DNA of 38,291 nt, from assembly GCA_001767955.1 (NCBI GenBank), contig MEMO01000006.1, positions 1 to 38,291 on the forward strand. Direction: 5' to 3'. Within the stretch, counting starts at the first letter, position 1. Each line of letters begins with the position of its first letter. The stretch is from Alphaproteobacteria bacterium RIFCSPLOWO2_01_FULL_40_26. Lineage in GTDB: Bacteria; Pseudomonadota; Alphaproteobacteria; Rickettsiales; UBA1997. Both the position numbers and the translations under genes were made by a program. The notes below the pieces were generated by a model, which did not search any database, was not told the DNA's origin, and saw nothing but the letters and a program-made list of their open reading frames with translations. This document shows, piece after piece, positions 25,403-33,267 of the stretch.

Positions 25403-26205
25403 AAGTCGCTTTCAATAGTTGTGTTTTCAATGATCATCCATTTCTTGCATCTTGGATAGCCTTTAACGGGAATTTCAGGCGCTAGGGCAACGAGTTTTTT
25501 TTCAGAGGATAAATATTCTTGTAAGCCGTTAATAATTTCTTGTTTGTGCTCAGGATTTTCGGAATCAATTTTTTCCAAGATATATCCTAATTTTTGCAGC
25601 CAGAATTTTTGATTAGAAATATTCGCCAACTCGATCAATTTTTTAAGATCAATTGATTGTGCCAATTCTGATAGAACAGTTGCGATATGATTTAGTCCGC
25701 CACTTCTGCCAGAATAAAGCAGTAAATCCATAGCGGTTAATTCCGGCGAGGAAATTTTCAAATAGCCGCTATCAACGGTGATTTCTTTTAGAGGAAGGTT
25801 GGCTAGAGATTTTTTGTAGATTGCATCAATGCTAATCTGACCAAATTTTAAATTTTTGCGGATTTGCTTATCGGAAATTATCTGGAATGAATTTGGTTTT
25901 TGATGAGTTGCGCCGTGATACATTGCTGCGCTAAGTAAGCCCACATAATAGCTTACTCCTAAATGCTTCATTAAAATTGGAACTAACTCTTCAGCTGGTA
26001 AGCAACCTTGCAATTGATGTTCAGGTGGAATGATAACATAAAACCCTCTTGCGGGATTAATGATCTCACCATGTTTTTTTACGCGACGTATAGAAACCAA
26101 AACATTGTGTTTTGAAGTTTGTAAATCGCTTACAGCTTGGTCTATTGTAAAGGAAATCTGCCCTGATTTTCTTAAATCTTTTAAATATTCTGGAAACTTT
26201 GCCAT
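25399..26205 (-). CDS. AbiEi-type antitoxin and transcriptional repressor
   Basis: The 268-residue protein resembles AbiEi antitoxins. An N-terminal winged helix-turn-helix (about 1-60, FTIDQAVSDLQTSKHNVLVS) is followed by the antitoxin domain, with YYVGLLSAAMYHGATHQKP and LTAMDLLLYSGRSGG. In studied systems AbiEi counters the AbiEii toxin and represses its own operon by binding inverted repeats through the winged helix. Inverted repeats flanking a promoter are present upstream at 26232-26290. The ATG at 26205 has no strong ribosome binding site. It is the first of four genes reading to 20213. Confidence 0.9.
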   Translation of the reverse strand: MAKFPEYLKDLRKSGQISFTIDQAVSDLQTSKHNVLVSIRRVKKHGEIINPARGFYVIIPPEHQLQGCLPAEELVPILMKHLGVSYYVGLLSAAMYHGATHQKPNSFQIISDKQIRKNLKFGQISIDAIYKKSLANLPLKEITVDSGYLKISSPELTAMDLLLYSGRSGGLNHIATVLSELAQSIDLKKLIELANISNQKFWLQKLGYILEKIDSENPEHKQEIINGLQEYLSSEKKLVALAPEIPVKGYPRCKKWMIIENTTIESDL

Positions 26206-26231
26206 AGTAGAAACATTATGGTAAAACTATA

Positions 26232-26304
26232 ATATTATTACTATAGCATCATAACAAGAATATAGTCAACGAATGTCATAGTAATAATATCACAGTATTA
26301 CTGT
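26232..26304 (-). promoter_or_regulatory. AbiE operon promoter framed by 13-bp inverted repeats
   Basis: On the minus strand TTGACT (26269-26264) and TATAGT (26245-26240) form a sigma-70-like promoter with 18-bp spacing, about 35 bp before the AbiEi ATG. ATATTATTACTAT at 26232-26244 and its exact complement ATAGTAATAATAT at 26278-26290 bracket it: one half covers the -10, the other lies just upstream of the -35. A separate perfect 13-bp palindrome, ACAGTATTACTGT, follows at 26292-26304. This is the arrangement expected for AbiEi autorepression. Confidence 0.7.
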
Positions 26305-26314
26305 AAGTTTATCA

Positions 26315-26449
26315 CTATAGGACAATTATGTCGTAAATTGAGCAATGCTGATAACCAATCCTCAAATATCCCTTCATTCGCTTTTCTGCCATTTTTGCAA
26401 GCATCAAAACTTGCCAATCAACATAATCGTAAACTATTACTTCTTTTTT
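26315..26449 (-). pseudogene. C-terminal stub of a superfamily II helicase
   Basis: The minus strand encodes 44 residues without a start codon, ending in TAG at 26317-26315. The peptide contains VYDYVDWQVLMLAKMAEKR and then MKGYLRIGYQ. This is the characteristic C-terminal pattern (Y-D-Y-V-D ... L-x-x-M-x-x-K-R-x-x-G-Y-x-x-I-G-Y) of DEAD/DEAH-type helicases found in restriction and conflict systems. The upstream part is replaced by the family B repeat at 26450. It shows that a helicase gene once preceded the AbiE operon on the same strand. Between the AbiEi start and the MFS start (393 bp) the contents are the promoter, this stub and the repeat. Confidence 0.72.
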
Positions 26450-26594
26450 GGTTGTTCTTGAAATTTTGTGTCCAAGAAAATTAGATCCTGAAACAAGTTC
26501 AGGATGACATGTTTTGGAACCATCTTTCCCTAATTGTCATCCTGAACTTGTTTCAGGATCTGTTTTTTCTGGACACAAAATTTTAAGAACAATC
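26450..26594. repeat. Family B REPIN-like repeat, copy B4
   Basis: This 145-bp copy is the best preserved. The outer ends GGTTGTTCTTGAAATTTTG and CAAAATTTTAAGAACAATC are inverted repeats. REP-like units at 26483-26508 and 26536-26561 face each other. It truncates the helicase stub on one side and ends 4 bp before the ATG of the MFS gene on the other. That gene's 5' leader, and perhaps its promoter, is therefore made of repeat sequence. Confidence 0.88.
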
Positions 26595-26598
26595 GAAA

Positions 26599-27831
26599 AT
26601 GTCATCACAACTTCACCATCAAAGTAAAGGAGCCCCTAAAAAAGATTCAGCTGTTCTCATCATCATTCTCGGTTCAATCGTTGCCATTGGTCCGCTAACG
26701 ATTGACATGTATCTGCCGGCATTTTCGGCAATCGCAAAAAGCTTCGATGCGACAGATTCTCTGGTGCAACTTTCGCTTACCGCCTATTTCATCGGCATCA
26801 CTTTCGGCCAGCTGCTTTATGGTCCAATGGCTGATCGCTTCGGCAAAAAACCGCCTTTGTTTTTCGGACTTGTGCTTTTTGTTATCGCTTCGTTTTTCTG
26901 CTATTTTTCACACAGCATCGAAGAGCTGATTTTCTGGCGATTTTTTCAGGCTGTTGGTGCTTGCGCCGGAGCAGTAATTCCACGCGCCATCGTGCGCGAC
27001 ATTTTTTCACCGCAAGAATCGGGACGAATTTTTTCACATCTGATTTTGGTGATGGGAATCGCGCCAATTATTGCACCACTTCTTGGCAATCTGTTTCTGA
27101 TAACTATCGGCTGGCAGGCAATTTTTGGCTTTCTCGCACTCTTTGGAATTATCTGTTTGTTGACCACAAAATTTCTCGTTCCCGAAACCAGAGGCGCAAA
27201 TCCTGACGAAAAAATTTCGCACGCTCTCAAAAAATATTTTGGAATTCTGCATGATCGCAATTTCGTCATCAGCGCTTTGAGTGGCGGATTTGCTATGGCC
27301 GGACTCTTTGCTTATATCACCGGCTCGCCTTTTGCCTATCTCAAATTTTTTCAAACATCTCCGCAAAATTACGGATTTATTTTTGTTGCCAATGCCTTTG
27401 GTTTTGTCATCGCCGCACAAATCAATGCTGCATTATTGAAAAAATTTTCGCTGACAAAAGTTATGAGCAACGCGGTGTTTTTGCCGCTGATATTTGGCAT
27501 ATTGCTGATTTTTTGCGGCTTTTACATCCCAACTTTCTGGATCATCACATTATTATTTTTTGCTTTTCTTGCATCGGTTGGAGCAATTGTCCCAACCTCC
27601 TCCGCCCTTGCTTTGGCAAATCAGGCATCACATAGCGGATCAGCTTCGGCTTTGTTTGGCACCATTCAGTTCATCATCGCAACCATCAGCTCTTTTGCCA
27701 TCAGTAAATTGCATAATGGCGGAATTGAAATCACAACTTCAGTGGTTGGATTTTGCGCTATCGCCTCTTGTTTAGTTTATAAAATTTTTAAGCCACAGAA
27801 TCACTTCGAAGAAAGCGCCGCTGTGAATTAA
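26599..27831 (+). CDS. Bcr/CflA-type multidrug efflux MFS transporter
   Basis: The 410-residue protein has about twelve membrane helices. The Bcr/CflA signature is seen early: GSIVAIGPLTIDMYLPAF in helix 1, VQLSLTAYFIGITFGQL in helix 2 and the loop motif GPMADRFGKKP between helices 2 and 3. It should export hydrophobic drugs or metabolites with proton antiport in the inner membrane. The ATG at 26599 follows the family B repeat directly and has no Shine-Dalgarno sequence, so initiation may be weak or leaderless. Its 3' end overlaps the convergent membrane-protein gene by 60 bp. Confidence 0.92.
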   Translation: MSSQLHHQSKGAPKKDSAVLIIILGSIVAIGPLTIDMYLPAFSAIAKSFDATDSLVQLSLTAYFIGITFGQLLYGPMADRFGKKPPLFFGLVLFVIASFFCYFSHSIEELIFWRFFQAVGACAGAVIPRAIVRDIFSPQESGRIFSHLILVMGIAPIIAPLLGNLFLITIGWQAIFGFLALFGIICLLTTKFLVPETRGANPDEKISHALKKYFGILHDRNFVISALSGGFAMAGLFAYITGSPFAYLKFFQTSPQNYGFIFVANAFGFVIAAQINAALLKKFSLTKVMSNAVFLPLIFGILLIFCGFYIPTFWIITLLFFAFLASVGAIVPTSSALALANQASHSGSASALFGTIQFIIATISSFAISKLHNGGIEITTSVVGFCAIASCLVYKIFKPQNHFEESAAVN

Positions 27832-28806
27832 AAAAATATTCACAACCAAAAGAGCAAGAACGGCAAGACGCGACAAGATGAACCATAATTTCTCACCAAA
27901 GGAAATCTGAAATTTCAGCTCACCGGTTAGATGCCGCAATTTTTCATAAACCAAAAAACGATAGCAGCTATGAAGCGGTAAAAAGAAAAAGCTGAATAGA
28001 AAAAAATTCAATGCCCAGAAAATCAGGACATTATCAATAAAAAACGAAATCACAAAAGCAGATAAAGCCATATCGCAAAGAATCAGAGCGGCGATAAACG
28101 AGGCGCAATAAATCAATTTTTTAATCTGCCCACGGCTATATTCCCTGCTTTCAAACATTGAGCTGATAGCACCATCATTTTGTGCAACCATTGTCGGCAA
28201 AGCGACAAAATATTTGGCGCCAAAATATGGAGCAAAAACCGCCAGCATAAATCCAATGCCAATCATCACAAGTTGCAACAACTCAACCAGTATGAATGAG
28301 ATCAGTTTTTTTAAACCAAAACGCATTGGTTTAAAACTTTCATCGGCACAAAAATAATTTGCTGCAACCGCCAGATAAGAAGCTCGCAACCAGCTAAAAA
28401 AAATCCAGAACAACAAAAAGACCGCAAAAATTAAAATACTCCTGACCCCAAAATATTGCAGAAAAAAAATATTTTTGAAAATAACCGCCGAAGAATCATG
28501 AATCAGAAATCCCCATTTCAAAAGCACAGCAAACAACGCGGACAAAAAGCAAATGGTGATGACGATATTAACGCGGACAAAAGCAAAAAATTCCTTACGA
28601 AAAATTGCCATAGCACCACGCAACAACGACTTGCCATCAAGCTCAATTGTTAGAGCCATTTTTTCGAAATCTGATTTTTCCAATCTTTCATCTTCTTTAA
28701 CTTCGGCATAATTTCCGGCAAAACTGACAACATCCTGCGATTCCCTAACTGCGGAACCATCGAATTTTCCCAGATTTTTTACAAATTCATTTAGATCTTT
28801 AGTCAT
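27772..28806 (-). CDS. Integral membrane protein of unknown function
   Basis: The 344-residue protein starts with about 75 hydrophilic residues. About six hydrophobic helices follow (near 88-110, 122-148, 170-195, 238-258, 262-282 and 313-335), with basic loops between. I do not recognise a family; there are no ATPase, peptidase or transporter motifs. The ATG at 28806 overlaps the hemW stop (ATGA), so the two genes are probably cotranscribed. The C-terminal end overlaps the convergent MFS gene. A role in the envelope is all that can be inferred. Confidence 0.75.
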   Translation of the reverse strand: MTKDLNEFVKNLGKFDGSAVRESQDVVSFAGNYAEVKEDERLEKSDFEKMALTIELDGKSLLRGAMAIFRKEFFAFVRVNIVITICFLSALFAVLLKWGFLIHDSSAVIFKNIFFLQYFGVRSILIFAVFLLFWIFFSWLRASYLAVAANYFCADESFKPMRFGLKKLISFILVELLQLVMIGIGFMLAVFAPYFGAKYFVALPTMVAQNDGAISSMFESREYSRGQIKKLIYCASFIAALILCDMALSAFVISFFIDNVLIFWALNFFLFSFFFLPLHSCYRFLVYEKLRHLTGELKFQISFGEKLWFILSRLAVLALLVVNIFLIHSGAFFEVILWLKNFIN

Positions 28807-29945
28807 AAAGCTGCATTACAAACCTTCGCAATAATTGCATTGGTTAAGAGGCGAAAATTATCGGGGATTTTTAAGCGATTTTTTTCGATTATTATCAGGC
28901 CTTGATCTGAAAGGCTTTTCAGCTTTTGACGATTAAATTCGACATTGCAAACAATTCCTTCACGCAATCTTAAACCGGTTATGATTAGCTCTTCGAACAA
29001 TTCTTTTTTGGAAATTATTTCCATTTTTTGAATTCCCGCCCCACTTTCCTCAACTTTTTTTAACCATGAATTTGGCTCATGAAGCATGGTGATGGCATAA
29101 CGATTTTTTTCGCCATCAAAATAAACTCGTGAATGCGCACCGGCGCCAATTCCAAGATAATCATCGCCTTGCCAATAAGCCAAATTGTGGCGGCATTGAA
29201 AATTTTTTTTGGCATAGTTGGAAATCTCATAAGCTTCAAAACCAGCGCCAACAGTGATCTCATTTGTCATCTCATAAAATTCTGCCAATAGATTTTCATC
29301 CGGCATGATAAATTTTTTTTGCTGGAATTCAGAAAAAAATCTGGTGCCTTTTTCGATAGTCAGCTGATAAAGCGAGAGATGTTTTGTGCCAAAATTTATT
29401 GCCCGCTTCAACTCATCAGACCATGATTTTAGTGATTGATTTGGCCTTCCGTAAATCAGATCAAAAGAAAAATTATCAAAAATTTTTGCGGCAATTTCGA
29501 TGGTTTGTATCGCTTCTTTTGCTAAATGTTCGCGCCCTAAAAATTTTAAATCATTGTCATTTAAAGCCTGAATTCCGATAGAAAGACGATTGATGCAAGC
29601 AAGGCGCAAATCCTTGAATTTCGTGGCTTCAAATGATGTTGGATTTGCCTCAAGAGTGATTTCACAATTTTCATCAACTTGCCATAAGTCAGAAATTTTT
29701 TTTAAAATTCCTTCAACCAGAAAAATTGGCATTAGTGATGGCGTGCCGCCACCAAAAAAAATCGTGGTAATTTTTTTGTCACGCAATTTTTGCGAAAAAA
29801 ATTGCAATTCCGTTTCGTAAGCGCGCAAAAAACTTTTGTGATCAATAGCCTCGCGAACATGTGAATTAAAGTCGCAATACGGACATTTTGATTTACAGAA
29901 TGGGTAGTGGATGTAGAGAGAAAGAGAGTTTTTGCTTGATCTCAT
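28803..29945 (-). CDS. hemW: HemW-like radical SAM heme chaperone
   Basis: The protein (380 residues from ATG 29945) has the radical SAM cysteine motif C-x3-C-x2-C in HYPFCKSKCPYCDFN at the N-terminus. The SAM-binding block FFGGGTPSL follows, then the HemN/HemW region LEANPTSFE, SIGIQALND, DLIYGRPNQ and YEISNYAK. HemW inserts heme into respiratory enzymes and was long annotated as coproporphyrinogen oxidase. The frame is open to an ATG at 30002, but those first 19 codons come from the REPIN-like repeat (VILNLFQDL), so I use the later ATG. The next gene overlaps by ATGA. Confidence 0.92.
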   Translation of the reverse strand: MRSSKNSLSLYIHYPFCKSKCPYCDFNSHVREAIDHKSFLRAYETELQFFSQKLRDKKITTIFFGGGTPSLMPIFLVEGILKKISDLWQVDENCEITLEANPTSFEATKFKDLRLACINRLSIGIQALNDNDLKFLGREHLAKEAIQTIEIAAKIFDNFSFDLIYGRPNQSLKSWSDELKRAINFGTKHLSLYQLTIEKGTRFFSEFQQKKFIMPDENLLAEFYEMTNEITVGAGFEAYEISNYAKKNFQCRHNLAYWQGDDYLGIGAGAHSRVYFDGEKNRYAITMLHEPNSWLKKVEESGAGIQKMEIISKKELFEELIITGLRLREGIVCNVEFNRQKLKSLSDQGLIIIEKNRLKIPDNFRLLTNAIIAKVCNAAL

Positions 29946-29958
29946 TTGCTTGAAAACT

Positions 29959-30023
29959 AGATCCTGAAACAAGTTCAGGATGACGAGTATAAAAACTGTC
30001 ATCCTGAATTTGTTTCAGGATCT
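29959..30023. repeat. REPIN-like core (two opposed REP hairpins, 65 bp)
   Basis: AGATCCTGAAAC...GGATGAC at 29959-29984 is repeated in inverted orientation at 29998-30023 with 13 bp between. It matches the core of the family B repeats but lacks the outer arms. It occupies nearly the whole gap between the divergent hemW and FTR1 genes, so both promoters must overlap it. Confidence 0.85.
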
Positions 30024-30036
30024 ATCCTCTTAAATC

Positions 30037-30837
30037 ATGCTCCAAATCGCAATCGTAGTTTTTCGTGAAATTCTTGAAGTTGCACTCATCATCGGAATTT
30101 TAACCGCCGCAACCAAAGAAATTCCCGGGCGCACAAAATGGATATTAAGCGGCCTTGGGCTTGGTATCATCGCCTCTCTCGCCTTGGCATTTTCTACCGA
30201 TAAAATTTCCGAAAGTCTCGAGGGAATGGGACAAGAATTTTTCAACGGCCTCATTCTTCTTGCCGCCGCTTTCATGATAGGATGGACAGTTTTGTGGATG
30301 CAAAAGCACGCCAGATCTCTTTCTTCCGAACTAAAACGTCTTGGCAATTCCGTTCGTGAAGGCAGAAAACCACTTTACATTTTGACAGTCGTTATATTGC
30401 TTTCTGTGCTTCGCGAAGGCGCAGAAATCGTGCTTTTTACCTATAGCTACTACATTTCCGGCACCGCAATTTTTGAAATTATTTTTAGCCTGATTTGCGG
30501 AATTATAGCCGGAATTGCACTGGGCTGCGCACTTTATTTTGGCATGCTTAAAGCCTTTGGAAAATATTTTTTTATCATCACCAGCTGGCTTTTAATTTTC
30601 CTTGCATCGGGAATTGCCGCTTCAGGAATCGGTTTTTGGATCAACGCTGCAATCGTTCCCGCTCTAGGAAATCCAGCGATTGATCTCTCGGAAATTTTAT
30701 CACAACAAAGCTTGTTTGGAAAATTTCTGCACATCTTTTTTGGTTATATCGATCAGCCGGCGGGAGCGCAATTAATCGCTTATTTCACTTCTCTAACCAT
30801 CTTGGCTATTAGCTTAAAAATCGCCAAAAAACTATAA
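30037..30837 (+). CDS. FTR1-family high-affinity iron permease
   Basis: The 266-residue protein has seven hydrophobic helices and the two iron-binding R-E-x-x-E-type motifs of FTR1/EfeU: REILEVAL in helix 1 and REGAEIVLF in helix 4. It would carry Fe(III) across the inner membrane, usually after oxidation by a partner such as EfeO/EfeB or a periplasmic protein; no partner is nearby. The ATG at 30037 is 13 bp past the REPIN-like repeat. Its last 6 bp overlap the convergent hemB gene. With hemW and hemB next to it, the locus groups iron and heme functions. Confidence 0.9.
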   Translation: MLQIAIVVFREILEVALIIGILTAATKEIPGRTKWILSGLGLGIIASLALAFSTDKISESLEGMGQEFFNGLILLAAAFMIGWTVLWMQKHARSLSSELKRLGNSVREGRKPLYILTVVILLSVLREGAEIVLFTYSYYISGTAIFEIIFSLICGIIAGIALGCALYFGMLKAFGKYFFIITSWLLIFLASGIAASGIGFWINAAIVPALGNPAIDLSEILSQQSLFGKFLHIFFGYIDQPAGAQLIAYFTSLTILAISLKIAKKL

Positions 30838-31821
30838 TTTTTTTGCCGCTTCAAATGCGCCGTAGCTGATAATTGCTGATGCGCCGGCACGCTTAAATGC
30901 CATCAAACTTTCAAAAAAAGCTGTATCAAAATCAAAAGCGCCTTGAGCTGCCGCATGTTTAAGCATCGCATATTCACCGCTCACCTGATATGGAATTAAC
31001 GGCAATTTAAAATTTTGTGTAGCACGCAAAAGCACGTCCAGATATGGCATTCCTGGTTTTATGATTATTAAATCCGCGCCTTCAGAAACATCCAAAGCGA
31101 TTTCGCGCATCGCTTCATCGCAATTTCTGAAATCCATCTGATAGGTTTTTTTATCTGACTTTTTTAAATTGGCAGCTGATCCAACCGCGTGCCTGAAAGG
31201 CCCATAAAAACTCGAAGCATATTTGACGGCATAAGACATGATGCCAACATCAACAAAACCCTGATCATCAAACGCATCGCGAATTATGCCAATTCTGCCA
31301 TCCATCATGTCGGAAGGCGCGACAATATCGCAACCGGCTTGCGCTTGCACCAGAGCCTGTTCACAGAGAATTGCGATGGTATCATCATTTAGCACATAAC
31401 CCTTCTCATCAACAATTCCGTCGTGACCATGAGTTGTATAAGAATCAAGCGCCACATCAGTAATCACGCCGATTTCCGGCACAGAATTTTTTATCGCATA
31501 AATGGCGCGGCAGATGAGATTTTTTGCATTTACAGCTTCGCGTCCGTCAACAGTTTTTAATTTTTGGTCAATCACCGGAAATAGCATCAAAGCAGGAATT
31601 TCAAGCGCTCTCGCCTCTTTGGCTTTTTTAACTAAAAGATCAATTGAAAGGCGTGAAACACCAGGCAAATGAGAAATTTTTTCCTCCCTGTTTTTGCCTT
31701 CAATAACAAAAAGCGGCAAAATCAAATCACTTGGCGAAAGTGAATTTTCTGCCGTTAAATCGCGAATCCACTGGCTTTTGCGATTGCGGCGCAGACGTGT
31801 TTTGGGGAAATGTTCGTTCAT
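30832..31821 (-). CDS. hemB: Porphobilinogen synthase (delta-aminolevulinate dehydratase)
   Basis: The 329-residue enzyme condenses two 5-aminolevulinate molecules to porphobilinogen. The Schiff-base lysines are present: K200 in YAVKYASSFYGPFR and K255 in LIIIKPGMPYLD. At the metal site ALDSYTTHGHDG has aspartates where zinc enzymes have cysteines, so it is of the Mg-dependent type common in alphaproteobacteria. I chose ATG 31821, which shares one base with the vapC stop (TGATG); a TTG lies one codon earlier. The gene follows vapB-vapC and may be transcribed with them. Confidence 0.95.
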   Translation of the reverse strand: MNEHFPKTRLRRNRKSQWIRDLTAENSLSPSDLILPLFVIEGKNREEKISHLPGVSRLSIDLLVKKAKEARALEIPALMLFPVIDQKLKTVDGREAVNAKNLICRAIYAIKNSVPEIGVITDVALDSYTTHGHDGIVDEKGYVLNDDTIAILCEQALVQAQAGCDIVAPSDMMDGRIGIIRDAFDDQGFVDVGIMSYAVKYASSFYGPFRHAVGSAANLKKSDKKTYQMDFRNCDEAMREIALDVSEGADLIIIKPGMPYLDVLLRATQNFKLPLIPYQVSGEYAMLKHAAAQGAFDFDTAFFESLMAFKRAGASAIISYGAFEAAKKL

Positions 31822-32201
31822 CAAATTTTAATTATTTTGAGTCCACAATGTTTCTCAAGATGGCGGAAATCTTTATCGCGAGTTACAATTGGTATTTCAT
31901 GATCAATGCATAGTTGAGCAATTTGAACATCAACTGATCTGGCCTTTAATTTTTTCGATAAAATTTTAGCTCTCGTAAACCCGGCTCTATGCCAATAGCC
32001 ATAACCTATTTCCATAATGGGAAGAGCTGTTATATTTTTTATCAATTGTGTTGAAAGAGACGGATCTGAAAGCAATTCAGAGATCACCATCGGAGCAAGT
32101 ATTAATCTTTGACCAAGCAATGCTTCTTCTACTATTGTGATATCATCACCCTTCAACCCCTGAAAATAAGCAACCATCACTGATGTATCGGCGCTAATCA
32201 T
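31821..32201 (-). CDS. PIN-domain toxin, VapC-like
   Basis: The 126-residue protein shows PIN-domain acidic residues: D4 in ISADTSVMVAY, E42 in VISELLSDP, D90 in RSVDVQIAQL and D109 in IVTRDKDFRHL. VapC toxins are Mg-dependent RNases that cut tRNA or rRNA. The start overlaps the antitoxin stop (ATGA). The stop shares a base with hemB, which ties the toxin gene tightly to an essential gene. Confidence 0.9.
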   Translation of the reverse strand: MISADTSVMVAYFQGLKGDDITIVEEALLGQRLILAPMVISELLSDPSLSTQLIKNITALPIMEIGYGYWHRAGFTRAKILSKKLKARSVDVQIAQLCIDHEIPIVTRDKDFRHLEKHCGLKIIKI

Positions 32202-32410
32202 ATCTCGTCATTTCTTAATTTATCGAAATCAATCGAGAATTTTACTTTACCTCTCATCTGCCTTATGTTTTCATAAGTTTGAGCGCGGGCTAAATATTCC
32301 AGCCCCTCCTTTACGGTATCCGTGATGCTTTTATGCTTTCTCCCCATTGCTTTTTGCAATAATTCTCTTGGGATATGAACAGTAATTTTTTGTATTTTGG
32401 ATGCTTTCAT
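32198..32410 (-). CDS. VapB-like ribbon-helix-helix antitoxin
   Basis: The 70-residue protein starts with a short beta strand (KITVHIP) and two helices, as in RHH or CopG-like DNA-binding proteins. It ends with a toxin-binding tail (GKVKFSIDFDKLR). It would neutralise the VapC encoded next and repress the pair. The ATG at 32410 lies 56 bp from the divergent trpC start, so both promoters are in that gap; no clear operator is seen. Confidence 0.8.
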   Translation of the reverse strand: MKASKIQKITVHIPRELLQKAMGRKHKSITDTVKEGLEYLARAQTYENIRQMRGKVKFSIDFDKLRNDEI

Positions 32411-32466
32411 AAATTTTTTTACATAAAATTAATACATAACTTCTTACCATAAACCTAACTTTCAAC

Positions 32467-33267
32467 ATGAAAAACATTCTTGAAGAAATTTACCAACATA
32501 AATTGCTTGAGGTTCGCAATCGTAAAAAAATGCTGCCGGTTGCGGAAATTTGTAGACGCATCAAATATCAGGAAAAGCCAAAAGATTTTTTTGATACACT
32601 AAAAAAGAAAGATGAAAAAGCTGAAATCGCCCTGATTTGTGAAGTAAAAAAAGCCTCGCCTTCGCATGGCATAATCCGAAATGATTTTAATCATATTGAA
32701 ATCGCTAAAACCTATGAAAAAGCTGGTGCAAGCTGTATTTCGGTTTTAACCGACGAAAAATATTTCATGGGAAAAAATGAATATTTAAGCGAGATAAGAA
32801 GCAATGTTACCATACCACTCTTACGTAAAGATTTTATGGTTGATACTTACCAAATTTACGAAGCAAAAATGCTCGGCGCTGATTGCATTTTGTTGATCGT
32901 CGCAATGCTTGACGATATCAAGATTCATGAGTTGGAACAATGCGCTCTGGATAGCGGCATGTCTGTGTTGATTGAGGTTCATGATGAAGAAGAATTGCAA
33001 CGTGCTTCAAAATTAAAAAGCAAACTGCTTGGAATTAATAATCGCGATTTAAAAACACTAAAAACCAGCATAGAAATTTCACTTTTTTTGTCAGAATTTG
33101 TGCCATCAGATTATGTTCTGGTTTCAGAAAGCGGCATAAAAGATGCAACCGACATTGAACTTCTACAACAAGCCGGAATCAATTGCTTCCTGATCGGAGA
33201 GCATTTCATGAGACAACCTGATATTACCAAGGCAGTGCGCGATATTTTCAAATTGAGCGATGTTTAA
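32467..33267 (+). CDS. trpC: Indole-3-glycerol-phosphate synthase
   Basis: The 266-residue TIM-barrel protein matches TrpC. ICEVKKASPSHG carries the catalytic lysine region, with PLLRKDFMVD, YEAKMLGADCIL, LGINNRDLKT and VSESGIKDATD following in order. It converts carboxyphenylaminodeoxyribulose 5-phosphate to indole glycerol phosphate in tryptophan synthesis. No other trp gene is in the window, so pathway completeness is unknown. The stop lies 8 bp inside the der gene, which implies cotranslation of trpC and der. Confidence 0.94.
   Translation: MKNILEEIYQHKLLEVRNRKKMLPVAEICRRIKYQEKPKDFFDTLKKKDEKAEIALICEVKKASPSHGIIRNDFNHIEIAKTYEKAGASCISVLTDEKYFMGKNEYLSEIRSNVTIPLLRKDFMVDTYQIYEAKMLGADCILLIVAMLDDIKIHELEQCALDSGMSVLIEVHDEEELQRASKLKSKLLGINNRDLKTLKTSIEISLFLSEFVPSDYVLVSESGIKDATDIELLQQAGINCFLIGEHFMRQPDITKAVRDIFKLSDV

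Noticed and set aside
19189-26594. A classical tRNA-integrated genomic island with attachment sites
   Set aside because: No integrase next to the tRNA and no second copy of the tRNA 3' end in the window; the region is accessory, but the integration route is not shown.
26946-27420. Open frames on the minus strand across the MFS gene
   Set aside because: They are antisense shadows of a clear transporter, with no motifs.
29946-30002. A 19-codon N-terminal extension of HemW
   Set aside because: The extension is the translation of a REPIN-like repeat (VILNLFQDL), and the conserved HemW sequence starts after the ATG at 29945.
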